Source: Acinetobacter parvus DSM 16617 = CIP 108168
Lineage (GTDB): Bacteria > Pseudomonadota > Gammaproteobacteria > Pseudomonadales > Moraxellaceae
Direction of reading: 5' to 3'
DNA: 64,000 nucleotides
NCBI RefSeq assembly: GCF_000368025.1
Contig: NZ_KB849212.1
Location: 1,192,511-1,256,510, forward strand
In this document: positions 51,081 to 60,155 of the stretch, in pieces
How the letters are laid out: every line of letters begins with the position of its first letter
Numbering within the stretch: the stretch's first letter is position 1
Program-made: the position numbers and the translations under genes
Notes under the pieces: model-generated
The model's database searches: none
The model's input: the letters and a program-made list of their open reading frames with translations, nothing else
What the model was told of the DNA's origin: nothing

Positions 51081-51109
51081 AGTAGAGCCTGCAAAATGCA
51101 GGCTCTACT
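51081..51109 (-). terminator. Terminator of gltBD
   Basis: AGTAGAGCCTGC and GCAGGCTCTACT form a perfect 12-bp stem around AAAAT, followed on the minus strand by ATTTTCATCTT. It lies 28 bases after the gltD stop. Confidence 0.8.
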
Positions 51110-51136
51110 TAGACGTATTTTACAATATTTTCTGGA

Positions 51137-52558
51137 TTAAACACCAAGGTAATCTAAAATACCTTCTGCTGCTTGGCGACCTTCCCAAATTGCAGTCACA
51201 ACCAGGTCAGAACCACGCACCATATCTCCACCAGCGAAGATTTTTGGATTAGATGTTTGGAATTTAAATTCTTGTTGTTCTGCCGCAACGACACGGCCTG
51301 AACCATCTAAACTTACATTTGCAGAACCAAACCAATCAGCAGGACTTGGACGGAAACCAAACGCGAGTAATACCGCATCTGCTGGTAAGATTTCTTCAGA
51401 ACCCGGAACAGGTTCAGGACTACGACGACCGCGACTATCAGGCTCACCCATTTGTGTAGTGACAACCTTAACACCAGTCACCTTACCGTTTTCGCCTACA
51501 ATTTCAATTGGTTGTCGATTGAATAGGAATTTTACACCCTCTTCATAGGCATTCTTCACTTCGCGCGCAGAACCCGGCATGTTGCTTTCGTCACGACGGT
51601 AAGCACATGTCACATCATGTGCACCTTGGCGTAATGCAGTACGGTTACAGTCCATTGCAGTGTCACCACCACCCAGAACAATCACTTTCTTACCATCAAC
51701 ACTGATGTATTCGCTTGGATCTTTTTCCCAACCCTGGCAACGATTTACATTCGCAATTAAGAAATCTAGGGCATCGTAAACACCATCAAGATCTTCGCCA
51801 GGGAAACCACCTTTCATGTAGGTATAAGTTCCCATCCCCATAAATACGGCATCGTATTCAGCAAGCAGTTGTTCAATCGTGACATCAACACCGATTTCAG
51901 TATTCAAACGGAACTCAATGCCCATCCCCGTGAAGATTTCACGACGACGTTTCATCACATCTTTTTCCATTTTAAATTCTGGAATACCAAATGTTAGTAA
52001 GCCACCAATCTCAGGACGCTTGTCAAATACCACTGGTTTCACACCGCCACGGGCAAGAATATCCGCACAGCCTAAACCTGCTGGACCCGCACCAATGATG
52101 GCCACTTTTTTATTGGTCCATTTCACGCCAGACATATCTGGACGCCAGCCCAAAGCGAACGCTGTATCATTAATATATTTTTCTGCATTACCAATCGTGA
52201 CCGCACCAAAGCCGTCATTTAAAGTACATGCACCTTCACACAAACGGTCTTGAGGACATACACGACCACAAACTTCTGGCAAGGTATTGGTCTGGTGGCA
52301 AAGTTCAGCCGCTTGAAAAATTTGACCTTCTGCAATCAGCTTTAACCAGTTTGGAATGTAGTTATGTACTGGGCATTTCCATTCACAATACGGGTTACCA
52401 CACCCTAAACAGCGGTGAGCCTGGTTTGCAGCCACTTCCGCTGTAAAAGGTTTATAAATTTCCACAAACTCTGCTTTGCGGACAGTAATATCTTTTTTCT
52501 CTGGATCTTGACGTGGTACATCCAGAAATTGAAAGTCATTATTGAGGCGTTCTGCCAT
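51137..52558 (-). CDS. gltD: Glutamate synthase (NADPH) small subunit
   Basis: The 473-residue beta subunit passes electrons from NADPH to the large subunit for glutamate synthesis from glutamine and 2-oxoglutarate. The N-terminal Cys-rich region (CLGCGNPYCEWKCP and CGRVCPQDRLCEGAC) holds Fe-S clusters. The FAD motif is VAIIGAGPAGLGCADILARG and the NADPH motif is VIVLGGGDTAMDCNRTALRQ. The C-terminal FAD contact FAGGDMVRGSDLVVTAIWEG is canonical. It follows gltB by 71 bases. Confidence 0.96.
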   Translation of the reverse strand: MAERLNNDFQFLDVPRQDPEKKDITVRKAEFVEIYKPFTAEVAANQAHRCLGCGNPYCEWKCPVHNYIPNWLKLIAEGQIFQAAELCHQTNTLPEVCGRVCPQDRLCEGACTLNDGFGAVTIGNAEKYINDTAFALGWRPDMSGVKWTNKKVAIIGAGPAGLGCADILARGGVKPVVFDKRPEIGGLLTFGIPEFKMEKDVMKRRREIFTGMGIEFRLNTEIGVDVTIEQLLAEYDAVFMGMGTYTYMKGGFPGEDLDGVYDALDFLIANVNRCQGWEKDPSEYISVDGKKVIVLGGGDTAMDCNRTALRQGAHDVTCAYRRDESNMPGSAREVKNAYEEGVKFLFNRQPIEIVGENGKVTGVKVVTTQMGEPDSRGRRSPEPVPGSEEILPADAVLLAFGFRPSPADWFGSANVSLDGSGRVVAAEQQEFKFQTSNPKIFAGGDMVRGSDLVVTAIWEGRQAAEGILDYLGV

Positions 52559-52629
52559 GTCTCTCTCCGTGGGTAGGCGCAGCGATGTCTCTCATCTCTG
52601 CACCTGCCTATGTCTTTGCAGTCGTGGAA

Positions 52630-55600
52630 TTATTGTGGATCAGCTTGGGTTGTTTTCAAAAGCGTTTGCAAATTAGCAGCTTTTGGTTTTACAAGCCAGA
52701 ACTTACGACTATAGAAGTCGAACTCATTACGAATTTTATATGCCCAAGCACTACCTGTTTCTTTGATATGTTCATCAAGGATACGCAGTAGATTTTCTTT
52801 GTGATCTTCCATCGACTCGGTAGAGATACGATTGAGGTCAATCAGCTCATGGTTGTAGTAGTCTACAAAATCATTATCAAGGTCAAGTACATAAGCGAAA
52901 CCGCCTGTCATACCCGCACCGAAGTTATGACCGACTTTACCCAGTACTGTCACCACACCACCTGTCATATATTCACAACAGTGGTCGCCCGCACCTTCAA
53001 TAACCGCAAAAGCACCTGAGTTACGAACAGCGAAACGCTCACCCGCAGTACCCGCAGCAAATAACTTACCGCCAGTCGCACCATACAAACAAGTGTTACC
53101 GATGATTGCAGTATTTTGTGTTTGGAACGGTGAACCTTTTGGTGGGAAGATCGACACACGACCACCCGCCATACCTTTACCCACGTAATCGTTTGCATCA
53201 CCTTCAAGTTTGATATGCAAACCCCCAGCGTTCCAAACACCAAGTGACTGACCAGCAGTACCGACAAGATTCATGACTACTGGATTGTTTTCCATGCCCA
53301 AATTGCCATAACGGCGTGCAATTTCACCAGAAATACGCGCACCAATTGAACGGTCACAGTTACCGACAGTGAAGTTAAACGAACCACCTGTACCTGCTTC
53401 AATTGCTGGCAACATCTCAGCCACCATTTTCTCAGCTAAAACACCTTTATCAAATGGTGCATTACCTTGAACTTGGCAATATTGAGCTTTGCCTTCAGCA
53501 GCAGGATGTGATGTCAATAATGCACTGAGATCAAGATGCGCATGCTTTTCAGTTTCGCCTGGTAAAACCTCAAGCAAATCAACACGACCAATCAAATCTT
53601 TGAGTGATGCAACACCTAAAGCAGCCAGCCATTCACGTGTTTCTTCAGCAATAAACTTGAAGAAGTTGATCAGCATTTCTGGTTCGCCAATATAATGCTC
53701 TTTACGTAAATGGTCTTGCTGTGTTGCAACACCAGTTGCACAGTTATTCAAGTGACAGATACGCAGGTATTTGCAACCTAATGCGATCATTGGCGTAGAA
53801 CCAAAACCAAAGCTCTCAGCACCTAAAATTGCAGCTTTAATTACGTCTAGACCTGTTTTTAAACCACCATCGGTTTGCACACGAACCTTACCACGCAAAT
53901 CATTGACACGAAGTGCTTGGTGCGCTTCACTTAAACCCAGTTCCCACGGCGAACCTGCATGGTGAATCGATGAAAGTGGAGATGCTGCTGTACCACCGTC
54001 ATAACCTGAAATGGTAATAAAGTCAGCGTATGCTTTTGCCACACCTGCCGCAATCGTTCCAACACCTGGCTCTGATACTAGTTTTACCGATACCATCGCT
54101 TGAGGATTGACTTGCTTCAAGTCAAAGATCAATTGTGACAAATCTTCAATTGAGTAAATGTCATGATGTGGAGGCGGAGAAATCAAAGTCACACCTGGTA
54201 CTGAGTAACGTAAACGTGCAATTAAGCCATTCACTTTACCACCTGGTAACTGACCACCTTCACCTGGTTTTGCACCCTGTGCCACTTTAATCTGCAACAC
54301 TTCAGCAGAGGTTAAGTACGCAGGAGTTACACCAAAACGACCTGATGCAATCTGTTTGATTTTCGAGTTACGAATGGTGCCATAACGTGCAGGGTCTTCA
54401 CCGCCTTCACCTGAGTTCGAACGACCACCAATCGTATTCATCGCAATTGCAATGGCTTCATGTGCTTCTGGAGACAATGCACCTAAAGACATTCCCGCAG
54501 AGTCAAAACGCGGTAGAATTTCTTCAATCGTTTCAACTTGATCAATCGCAATCGAATTAGTTGTTTTTAACTTGAATAAGTCACGAATCGTAGCAACTGG
54601 ACGGTTGTTTACTAGCTCAGCATATTCTTTAAAGTCTTGATATTGACCAGAACGTACAGCTTTATGCAAAGCATTGATCACGTCTGGGTTAAACGCATGG
54701 TACTCTTTACCAAATACGAATTTGAGTAAACCACCCTGATCAATTGGCTTACGATTTGACCAAGCTAAACTTGCCAGTTTCTTCTGGTCATTTTCAAGAT
54801 CAGCAAAGGTTGCACCCTGAATACGGCTTGGTACGCCAAGGAAGCATTTATCAACCACTTCAGAGGACAAACCGACCGCTTCAAACAATTGGCCGCCACG
54901 ATAAGAAGCAACTGTCGAGATCCCCATTTTAGAAAGAACCTTGAGCAAGCCTTTCTCAATCCCTTTACGGAAATTGGATTGTGCATGAATTGGATCGCCC
55001 AGTAACTCACCTTTAGCAACCAGATCATTGATGACATCATAGGCAAGATATGGATATACCGCAGTCGCACCAAAACCTAGTAGTACTGCAAACTGATGTG
55101 GATCACGTGCAAAACCTGTTTCAACTAAAATGTTTGCATCAGTACGCAAACCCGTTTTAATCAAATGGTGATGTACCGCACCTGTTGCCAATGCAGAGTT
55201 TGCTGGCAAGAAACCTTCACGAATATTTTTATCGGTCAAAACGATTAAAGTTTTACCATCACGAACAGCTTGTGCAGCTTCTTCACAGATGCGTGCGATT
55301 GCTGCCTGTAAACCTTCGGTTTCTGCATAGTTCAGGTCAATATCAACAACGCCATAGCCTTCGCGCTCTTTTTCAACATCGCGAAGCTGCTGCATTTTTG
55401 AATTAGACAATACAGGGCTGGAAATAATGATGCGGTCAGCGTGCTCTGGACCTTGTTCAAATACGTTTTGCTCACGACCTAAACAAGTTTCCAATGACAT
55501 CACAATCGATTCACGTAATGGATCGATTGGCGGGTTGGTGACCTGAGCAAACTGCTGACGGAAATAGTCAGAAACATGGCGCACTTGACGAGACAATACT

Positions 55601-57114
55601 GCCATTGGGGTATCATCACCCATTGAGCCGACAGCTTCCTGACCGCTTTCTGCGATAGGACGTAACAGTTGATCGCGCTCTTCAAATGTTACCATAAACA
55701 TTTTTTGTGCTGCTTTTAACTTATCCCCTGTAAGGCCTTGATCCAAAAGTTGTTCTTCAAGCTGTGGATTGGCCTGTAAGCGAATCGCATGATCACGCAA
55801 CCATTCACGGTATGGACGCATGTTCTTAAGATGATTGCTGACATCTTTGGTATCTAGCACTTTGCCAGTCAATGTATCAACCACTAGGATTTGACCAGGA
55901 CCAACACGACCTTTAGACACCACATCTTCTGGCTCATAACCCCACACGCCGATTTCAGATGCCAAAGTGATGTAGTCATTTTTAGTGATGACCCAACGCG
56001 CTGGACGCAAGCCATTACGGTCTAGCATACAGATCGCGTGACGACCATCCTGAATCACCAAACCTGCTGGACCATCCCAAGCTTCCATGTGCTTAGAGTT
56101 GAATTCATAGAATGCACGTAGATCAGCATCTAAAGTTTCAACATTCTGCCATGCTGGTGGAACCAACATACGTAGCGCACGGAATAAGTCCATTCCGCCA
56201 CCCACAAGAATTTCAAGCATGTTGTCTAGGCTTGATGAATCCGAACCAGTACGGTTTACGATCGAATTAAGCTCAGTTAAACCTGGCAATAATGGGTTTT
56301 CAAATTTAGGCGTACGTGCCAAAGCCCAGTTACGGTTTGCTGTAATGGTATTAATTTCACCATTATGGGCAAGGTAACGGAATGGTTGTGCCAATGGCCA
56401 GCGTGGCAAAGTATTGGTCGAGAAACGCTGATGGAATACCACGATATGTGATTTTAAGCGCTCATCAGCCAAGTCGGTATAGAAGTCGGCAATCGCTGCT
56501 GGCATCATCAAGCCTTTATAGCTGATGACTGTGGTCGCCAAAGTGGTGACATAGAACAAAGGATCATTTTGTAATTGTTGTTCAGCACGGCGGCGTGCCA
56601 GGAAAAGTTTACGGTTAAACTCAACCTCAGTTAAGCCCATTGGGCAATTCACAAGAATTTGTTCAAATGCAGGCAATGATTGCAGAGCAATCTCACCGAG
56701 AGCATCATTATTTGTGGGTACAACACGCCATGCCGTAACCGTTAAACCTTCTGCTGCAATTTCTTTATTTAAAATATTCTTTGCATTTTGAGCTAAAGCA
56801 GGGTCAATATTTAAAAATACAGTACCCGCAGCAAAAATCTCAGTAAGATTAGCACCTAACTTCTGAGCTTCGTCACGAAAGAACTGTTTCGGCATAGCCA
56901 ATAGCAATCCGCACCCATCTCCCGTCTTACCATCTGCGGCAATACCACCACGGTGCGTCATGCAACTTAAACTGTGAATCGCGGTTTCGACCAGATGATG
57001 GCTTGATTCACCCTTCATATGGGCAATCAGACCAAAACCACAGTTATCCTTAAACTCATCAGGCTGATATAGACCTTGAGCGGGAGCTACAGTATTAGGC
57101 GATGGCATGTGCAT
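52630..57114 (-). CDS. gltB: Glutamate synthase (NADPH) large subunit
   Basis: The 1494-residue alpha subunit. A propeptide of 24 residues precedes the catalytic Cys (DNCGFGLIAHMKG) of the Ntn glutaminase domain. A central domain and the FMN-binding synthase domain follow (SNSGEGGEDPARYGT, PPPHHDIYSIEDLSQLIFDL, SGYDGGTAASPLSSIHHAGS). The 3Fe-4S cluster Cys are in CKYLRICHLNNC. A C-terminal beta-helix with repeated Gly (GGRVSIFPPKG, YGATGGKLFAAG) closes it. The ATG at 57114 is chosen because AAGAAGGG lies properly upstream; the longer frame to 57153 has no such site. Confidence 0.96.
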   Translation of the reverse strand: MHMPSPNTVAPAQGLYQPDEFKDNCGFGLIAHMKGESSHHLVETAIHSLSCMTHRGGIAADGKTGDGCGLLLAMPKQFFRDEAQKLGANLTEIFAAGTVFLNIDPALAQNAKNILNKEIAAEGLTVTAWRVVPTNNDALGEIALQSLPAFEQILVNCPMGLTEVEFNRKLFLARRRAEQQLQNDPLFYVTTLATTVISYKGLMMPAAIADFYTDLADERLKSHIVVFHQRFSTNTLPRWPLAQPFRYLAHNGEINTITANRNWALARTPKFENPLLPGLTELNSIVNRTGSDSSSLDNMLEILVGGGMDLFRALRMLVPPAWQNVETLDADLRAFYEFNSKHMEAWDGPAGLVIQDGRHAICMLDRNGLRPARWVITKNDYITLASEIGVWGYEPEDVVSKGRVGPGQILVVDTLTGKVLDTKDVSNHLKNMRPYREWLRDHAIRLQANPQLEEQLLDQGLTGDKLKAAQKMFMVTFEERDQLLRPIAESGQEAVGSMGDDTPMAVLSRQVRHVSDYFRQQFAQVTNPPIDPLRESIVMSLETCLGREQNVFEQGPEHADRIIISSPVLSNSKMQQLRDVEKEREGYGVVDIDLNYAETEGLQAAIARICEEAAQAVRDGKTLIVLTDKNIREGFLPANSALATGAVHHHLIKTGLRTDANILVETGFARDPHQFAVLLGFGATAVYPYLAYDVINDLVAKGELLGDPIHAQSNFRKGIEKGLLKVLSKMGISTVASYRGGQLFEAVGLSSEVVDKCFLGVPSRIQGATFADLENDQKKLASLAWSNRKPIDQGGLLKFVFGKEYHAFNPDVINALHKAVRSGQYQDFKEYAELVNNRPVATIRDLFKLKTTNSIAIDQVETIEEILPRFDSAGMSLGALSPEAHEAIAIAMNTIGGRSNSGEGGEDPARYGTIRNSKIKQIASGRFGVTPAYLTSAEVLQIKVAQGAKPGEGGQLPGGKVNGLIARLRYSVPGVTLISPPPHHDIYSIEDLSQLIFDLKQVNPQAMVSVKLVSEPGVGTIAAGVAKAYADFITISGYDGGTAASPLSSIHHAGSPWELGLSEAHQALRVNDLRGKVRVQTDGGLKTGLDVIKAAILGAESFGFGSTPMIALGCKYLRICHLNNCATGVATQQDHLRKEHYIGEPEMLINFFKFIAEETREWLAALGVASLKDLIGRVDLLEVLPGETEKHAHLDLSALLTSHPAAEGKAQYCQVQGNAPFDKGVLAEKMVAEMLPAIEAGTGGSFNFTVGNCDRSIGARISGEIARRYGNLGMENNPVVMNLVGTAGQSLGVWNAGGLHIKLEGDANDYVGKGMAGGRVSIFPPKGSPFQTQNTAIIGNTCLYGATGGKLFAAGTAGERFAVRNSGAFAVIEGAGDHCCEYMTGGVVTVLGKVGHNFGAGMTGGFAYVLDLDNDFVDYYNHELIDLNRISTESMEDHKENLLRILDEHIKETGSAWAYKIRNEFDFYSRKFWLVKPKAANLQTLLKTTQADPQ

Positions 57115-57574
57115 AGCGTACCCTTCTTTCAACATGGCTCTTTCGAGCAACAAACAATCAATTCATTTTCTGCGATATTGTCGATTAACTCATTTAAAGT
57201 TCAATGCTTCGCAAAAAAACATTTTCACTGGCGGATTTGCAAATATACGTCTTTCTTATGCAAGAATCAGCGTATTTCACTATATAAAGTGTTTTCAGTT
57301 ATTACACTTTAACAAACACTTGTAAAGTACAAAAAACTTTCTATTTCACTCAATTAATGAATCTTTTCGCACAAAAAAGGGCAATAAGTAGACAAATTAG
57401 CATCATAAGAAAGCAAAAAATATGCCAAATAAATATACATTTACTAAATCATTAAAAAAATTAAAATAACTTTAAATTATAGAAACTAAGCTCTAAACAT
57501 CAAGAAATAAAATTGCACCAAAAAAAATCACATTGCCATAAAAAGAATCAATATTGTTTCATATTGGTGCAAAA
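57115..57574. other. AT-rich upstream region of gltB
   Basis: No gene was seen in 460 bases. The gltB promoter should lie in 57115-57500. A repeat TTGCACCAA (57513-57521) and TTGGTGCAA (57564-57572) sits right behind the damX-like gene. On the minus strand the second arm is followed by TTTTATTT, so a terminator with a long loop is one reading. Confidence 0.45.
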
Positions 57575-58453
57575 TCAGTTGAATGGATCACTGATCTCTC
57601 TCCTCTCGGAATCTGAATTTTCTTTTAATTTTTCAGAACTGGAAATAGGTTGAGCCGCAGACTGGCTCTGCCTCACATTAACCACATTACCCTGTGCATC
57701 ACGTTGCGTTACCGTGGTTTTCACGGTTGTCACTGGGTCACTTAATGCACGCTCACCCCCAGTCCCAGCTGTTCTTTGCAAGGTGTTGGTGCCGATCAGC
57801 AGCGTTTCATCAACTTTCGGGAGGGCCACAGGTTTTAATTGAATCGCATATAGCTGGTTTGCAGCAGATTTTAGCTCATCAGAACCCAGATCATTTACAA
57901 AATCGGCATAGCTTGATAGTTGCTGAGCTTTAGGTTGAATGGATTCAGGCAAAACCAGATTTAACTGGGTAAATTGGCGGTTGGCATCTTCTGCATTCGA
58001 AAATATACCATAGGCCAAAACATACTGCTCAACCTGATCCTGACCACTTAAACGGAAATAGATAAACTTTTTCCGATCGGCACGGTTTAACAGAAAGTTT
58101 TTCACAATCGCTTCATCTGAACTACGAAAAATTTCCATAGTCCATTGACGCTGATTTTCCTTGATAAACTTTGTGCCGCGAAATTCGGGCGCATGCTCAT
58201 TCGACACTACCACCCGTGTGGTTAAGTCTAGGGGTTTCACTTCGTCAGAGAGTGCTCCCAAATGGGCAGTCGCAGCAACTTTCTCTGGCTGAATCTGCAC
58301 CTGCGCTTCAGTTTTAACTGGCTGTTCAATCTCCACCAACGCTTTATTATCTGTAATCGCCCAAAAAACCAATGCAGCAATTAAACAAACTAGCGCAAAA
58401 ACCAGCCAACTGTACTGTTGAATATTTTGCGAGATTGATCGTGACACAGCCAT
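57575..58453 (-). CDS. SPOR-domain membrane protein, DamX-like
   Basis: A 292-residue single-pass protein with a transmembrane helix near residues 15-33 (SWLVFALVCLIAALVFWAIT). A SPOR-like domain at about residues 105-190 starts QRQWTMEIFRSSDEAIVKNF and contains YVLAYGIFSNAEDANRQFTQ. SPOR domains bind denuded septal peptidoglycan. The C terminus is disordered and charged. As in E. coli, the damX-type gene follows aroK and aroB, which supports the DamX-like call. Confidence 0.8.
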   Translation of the reverse strand: MAVSRSISQNIQQYSWLVFALVCLIAALVFWAITDNKALVEIEQPVKTEAQVQIQPEKVAATAHLGALSDEVKPLDLTTRVVVSNEHAPEFRGTKFIKENQRQWTMEIFRSSDEAIVKNFLLNRADRKKFIYFRLSGQDQVEQYVLAYGIFSNAEDANRQFTQLNLVLPESIQPKAQQLSSYADFVNDLGSDELKSAANQLYAIQLKPVALPKVDETLLIGTNTLQRTAGTGGERALSDPVTTVKTTVTQRDAQGNVVNVRQSQSAAQPISSSEKLKENSDSERREISDPFN

Positions 58454-58471
58454 GCTTTTCCTGAAGGTTAA

Positions 58472-59554
58472 TTACGCAGATTGATTTGCAAGAATGGATT
58501 GCTTCATCAGCTCAAGATCAAAATCCCTGGTGAGGACAGCTAGCCCCAACTCCTGAAGTAAAACCAGACGCAACTGACCATTTAAGACTTTTTTATCATG
58601 TGACATATAAGCCAAAAACTCAGCTAATGGAATTTTTGGACATGATATCGGTAAATTGGCACGTTGAATGATTTTTTTTGTACGCTGCACATCTTCAGCC
58701 GAAATCCAGCCCAGGCGATAGGACAAGTCCGCCGCCATGACCATACCTGTTGCAACAGCCTCACCATGCAGCCAAACACCATAACCCAGATAGGATTCAA
58801 TCGCATGGCCAAAGGTATGCCCTAAATTTAATAATGCCCGTTCGCCCTGCTCTTTTTCATCATTAGCGACAATTCTGGCTTTATGTGCACAGGAACGATA
58901 TACCGCCTCAGCCAACAGGTTGGCATCACGTCCTACCAGTGCATCCATGTTCTGCTCCAACCAGACCAGAAACTCCACATCACCCAGCAAGGCATATTTA
59001 ATCACTTCAGCCAAACCAGCAGACAGTTCACGGTCAGGCAAAGTATCCAATTGGGCCATATCGGCCAATACGACTTGAGGCTGTTGAAAAGCGCCCAGCA
59101 TATTCTTGCCAAGTGGATGATTAATTCCTGTCTTACCGCCTACGCTTGAATCCACCTGGGACAACAAGGTGGTCGGTACCTGAACGAAATTTACCCCACG
59201 CTGAAAACAGGCCGATGCAAAACCCGCCATATCTCCAATTACACCACCACCCAGTGCCAATACAGTACAGTCACGGTTAAAGCCAGCCTCAAGTAAGGCA
59301 TCAAAAATCAGGTTTAGATGCTGAATATCTTTATATTGCTCACCATCAGGCAATATACATTGTGCAACCTGTTTATCCAGAGCACTCAATGCGTCCACAT
59401 AATGCTGCATATATAGAGGGGCTACTGTTGTATTTGAAACCAGCATCACTTGTCGACCATGCAGATAAGGTTTAAGTAATTTTTCAGGATCTAAATGACT
59501 GCCAATAAAAATCGGATAACGACGCTCACCTAATTCAACATATAATGTTTGCAT
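58472..59554 (-). CDS. aroB: 3-dehydroquinate synthase
   Basis: Second step of the shikimate pathway, an NAD+ and Zn-dependent enzyme of 360 residues. NAD-binding residues are in ALGGGVIGDMAGFASACFQR and VPTTLLSQVDSSVGGKTGIN. Zinc ligands lie in GLAEVIKYALLGD, LNLGHTFGHAIESYLGYG and WLHGEAVATGMVMAA. It lies between aroK and the SPOR gene, in the usual order. The 17-base gap to the SPOR gene suggests cotranscription. Confidence 0.96.
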   Translation of the reverse strand: MQTLYVELGERRYPIFIGSHLDPEKLLKPYLHGRQVMLVSNTTVAPLYMQHYVDALSALDKQVAQCILPDGEQYKDIQHLNLIFDALLEAGFNRDCTVLALGGGVIGDMAGFASACFQRGVNFVQVPTTLLSQVDSSVGGKTGINHPLGKNMLGAFQQPQVVLADMAQLDTLPDRELSAGLAEVIKYALLGDVEFLVWLEQNMDALVGRDANLLAEAVYRSCAHKARIVANDEKEQGERALLNLGHTFGHAIESYLGYGVWLHGEAVATGMVMAADLSYRLGWISAEDVQRTKKIIQRANLPISCPKIPLAEFLAYMSHDKKVLNGQLRLVLLQELGLAVLTRDFDLELMKQSILANQSA

Positions 59555-59575
59555 ATAATTAAACCACTAAAAGAA

Positions 59576-60136
59576 TCACTTGACGGACCGAGATAAAATA
59601 ATTTGGAGAATCCGTTGTGCTAAATCACGTGCAGCACCCTGATTTGTCTCAATAATATGGTGTGCAACTTCACGATATAAAGGATCACGTGCAGTCAATA
59701 ACTCTCGTAGTTTTTGTTCTGGATTTTCGACTTGTAATAATGGACGGTTTTTATCACGATAGGTTCGCTGTAGCTGAAGTTCTACAGGTGTATAAAGATA
59801 GACAACAATACCACGTTGTTTAAGGAACTCTCGATTCGCAGATTGAGTAACCGCTCCACCACCCGTGGCCAAAACCAGTGCGGAGCGCGTAGTGAGTTCA
59901 TTTAACACATTGGTTTCACGCAGCCGAAATCCAGCTTCACCTTCTTTCTCAAAAATCCAGGGAATGGTCGCACCAGTTTTCCGCTCAATTTCATGATCAC
60001 TGTCAAGAAAGTCTCGCCCTAACAACTCGGCTAAATGTCGACCAACTGTTGTTTTTCCCGCCCCCATTGGCCCCACCAAATAAATATTTGGCAGAGTTTC
60101 AAACGCTTTGCTTGGCAACGCGCCACCTATATTCAT
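59576..60136 (-). CDS. aroK: Shikimate kinase
   Basis: Phosphorylates shikimate to shikimate 3-phosphate. The 186-residue enzyme has the P-loop YLVGPMGAGKTTVGRHLAEL, the shikimate-binding region FLDSDHEIERKTGATIPWIF and LATGGGAVTQSANREFL, and the lid RTYRDKNRPLLQVENPEQKL. An N-terminal extension of about 16 residues is present; the first ATG is kept, though a shorter start cannot be excluded. It lies 19 bases after pilQ and 21 bases before aroB. Confidence 0.95.
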   Translation of the reverse strand: MNIGGALPSKAFETLPNIYLVGPMGAGKTTVGRHLAELLGRDFLDSDHEIERKTGATIPWIFEKEGEAGFRLRETNVLNELTTRSALVLATGGGAVTQSANREFLKQRGIVVYLYTPVELQLQRTYRDKNRPLLQVENPEQKLRELLTARDPLYREVAHHIIETNQGAARDLAQRILQIILSRSVK

Positions 60137-60155
60137 TGCAACTATTGAAAATATA

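Noticed and set aside
51879..52253. 124-codon frame antisense to gltD
   Set aside because: It lies entirely inside a strongly conserved gene and is a codon-bias shadow. The same holds for 13632-14027 and 43535-43813.
57513..57572. NtrC-binding site upstream of gltB
   Set aside because: The half-sites look NtrC-like (GCACCA/TGGTGC), but they are 42 bases apart instead of a few, and a terminator reading fits the position better.
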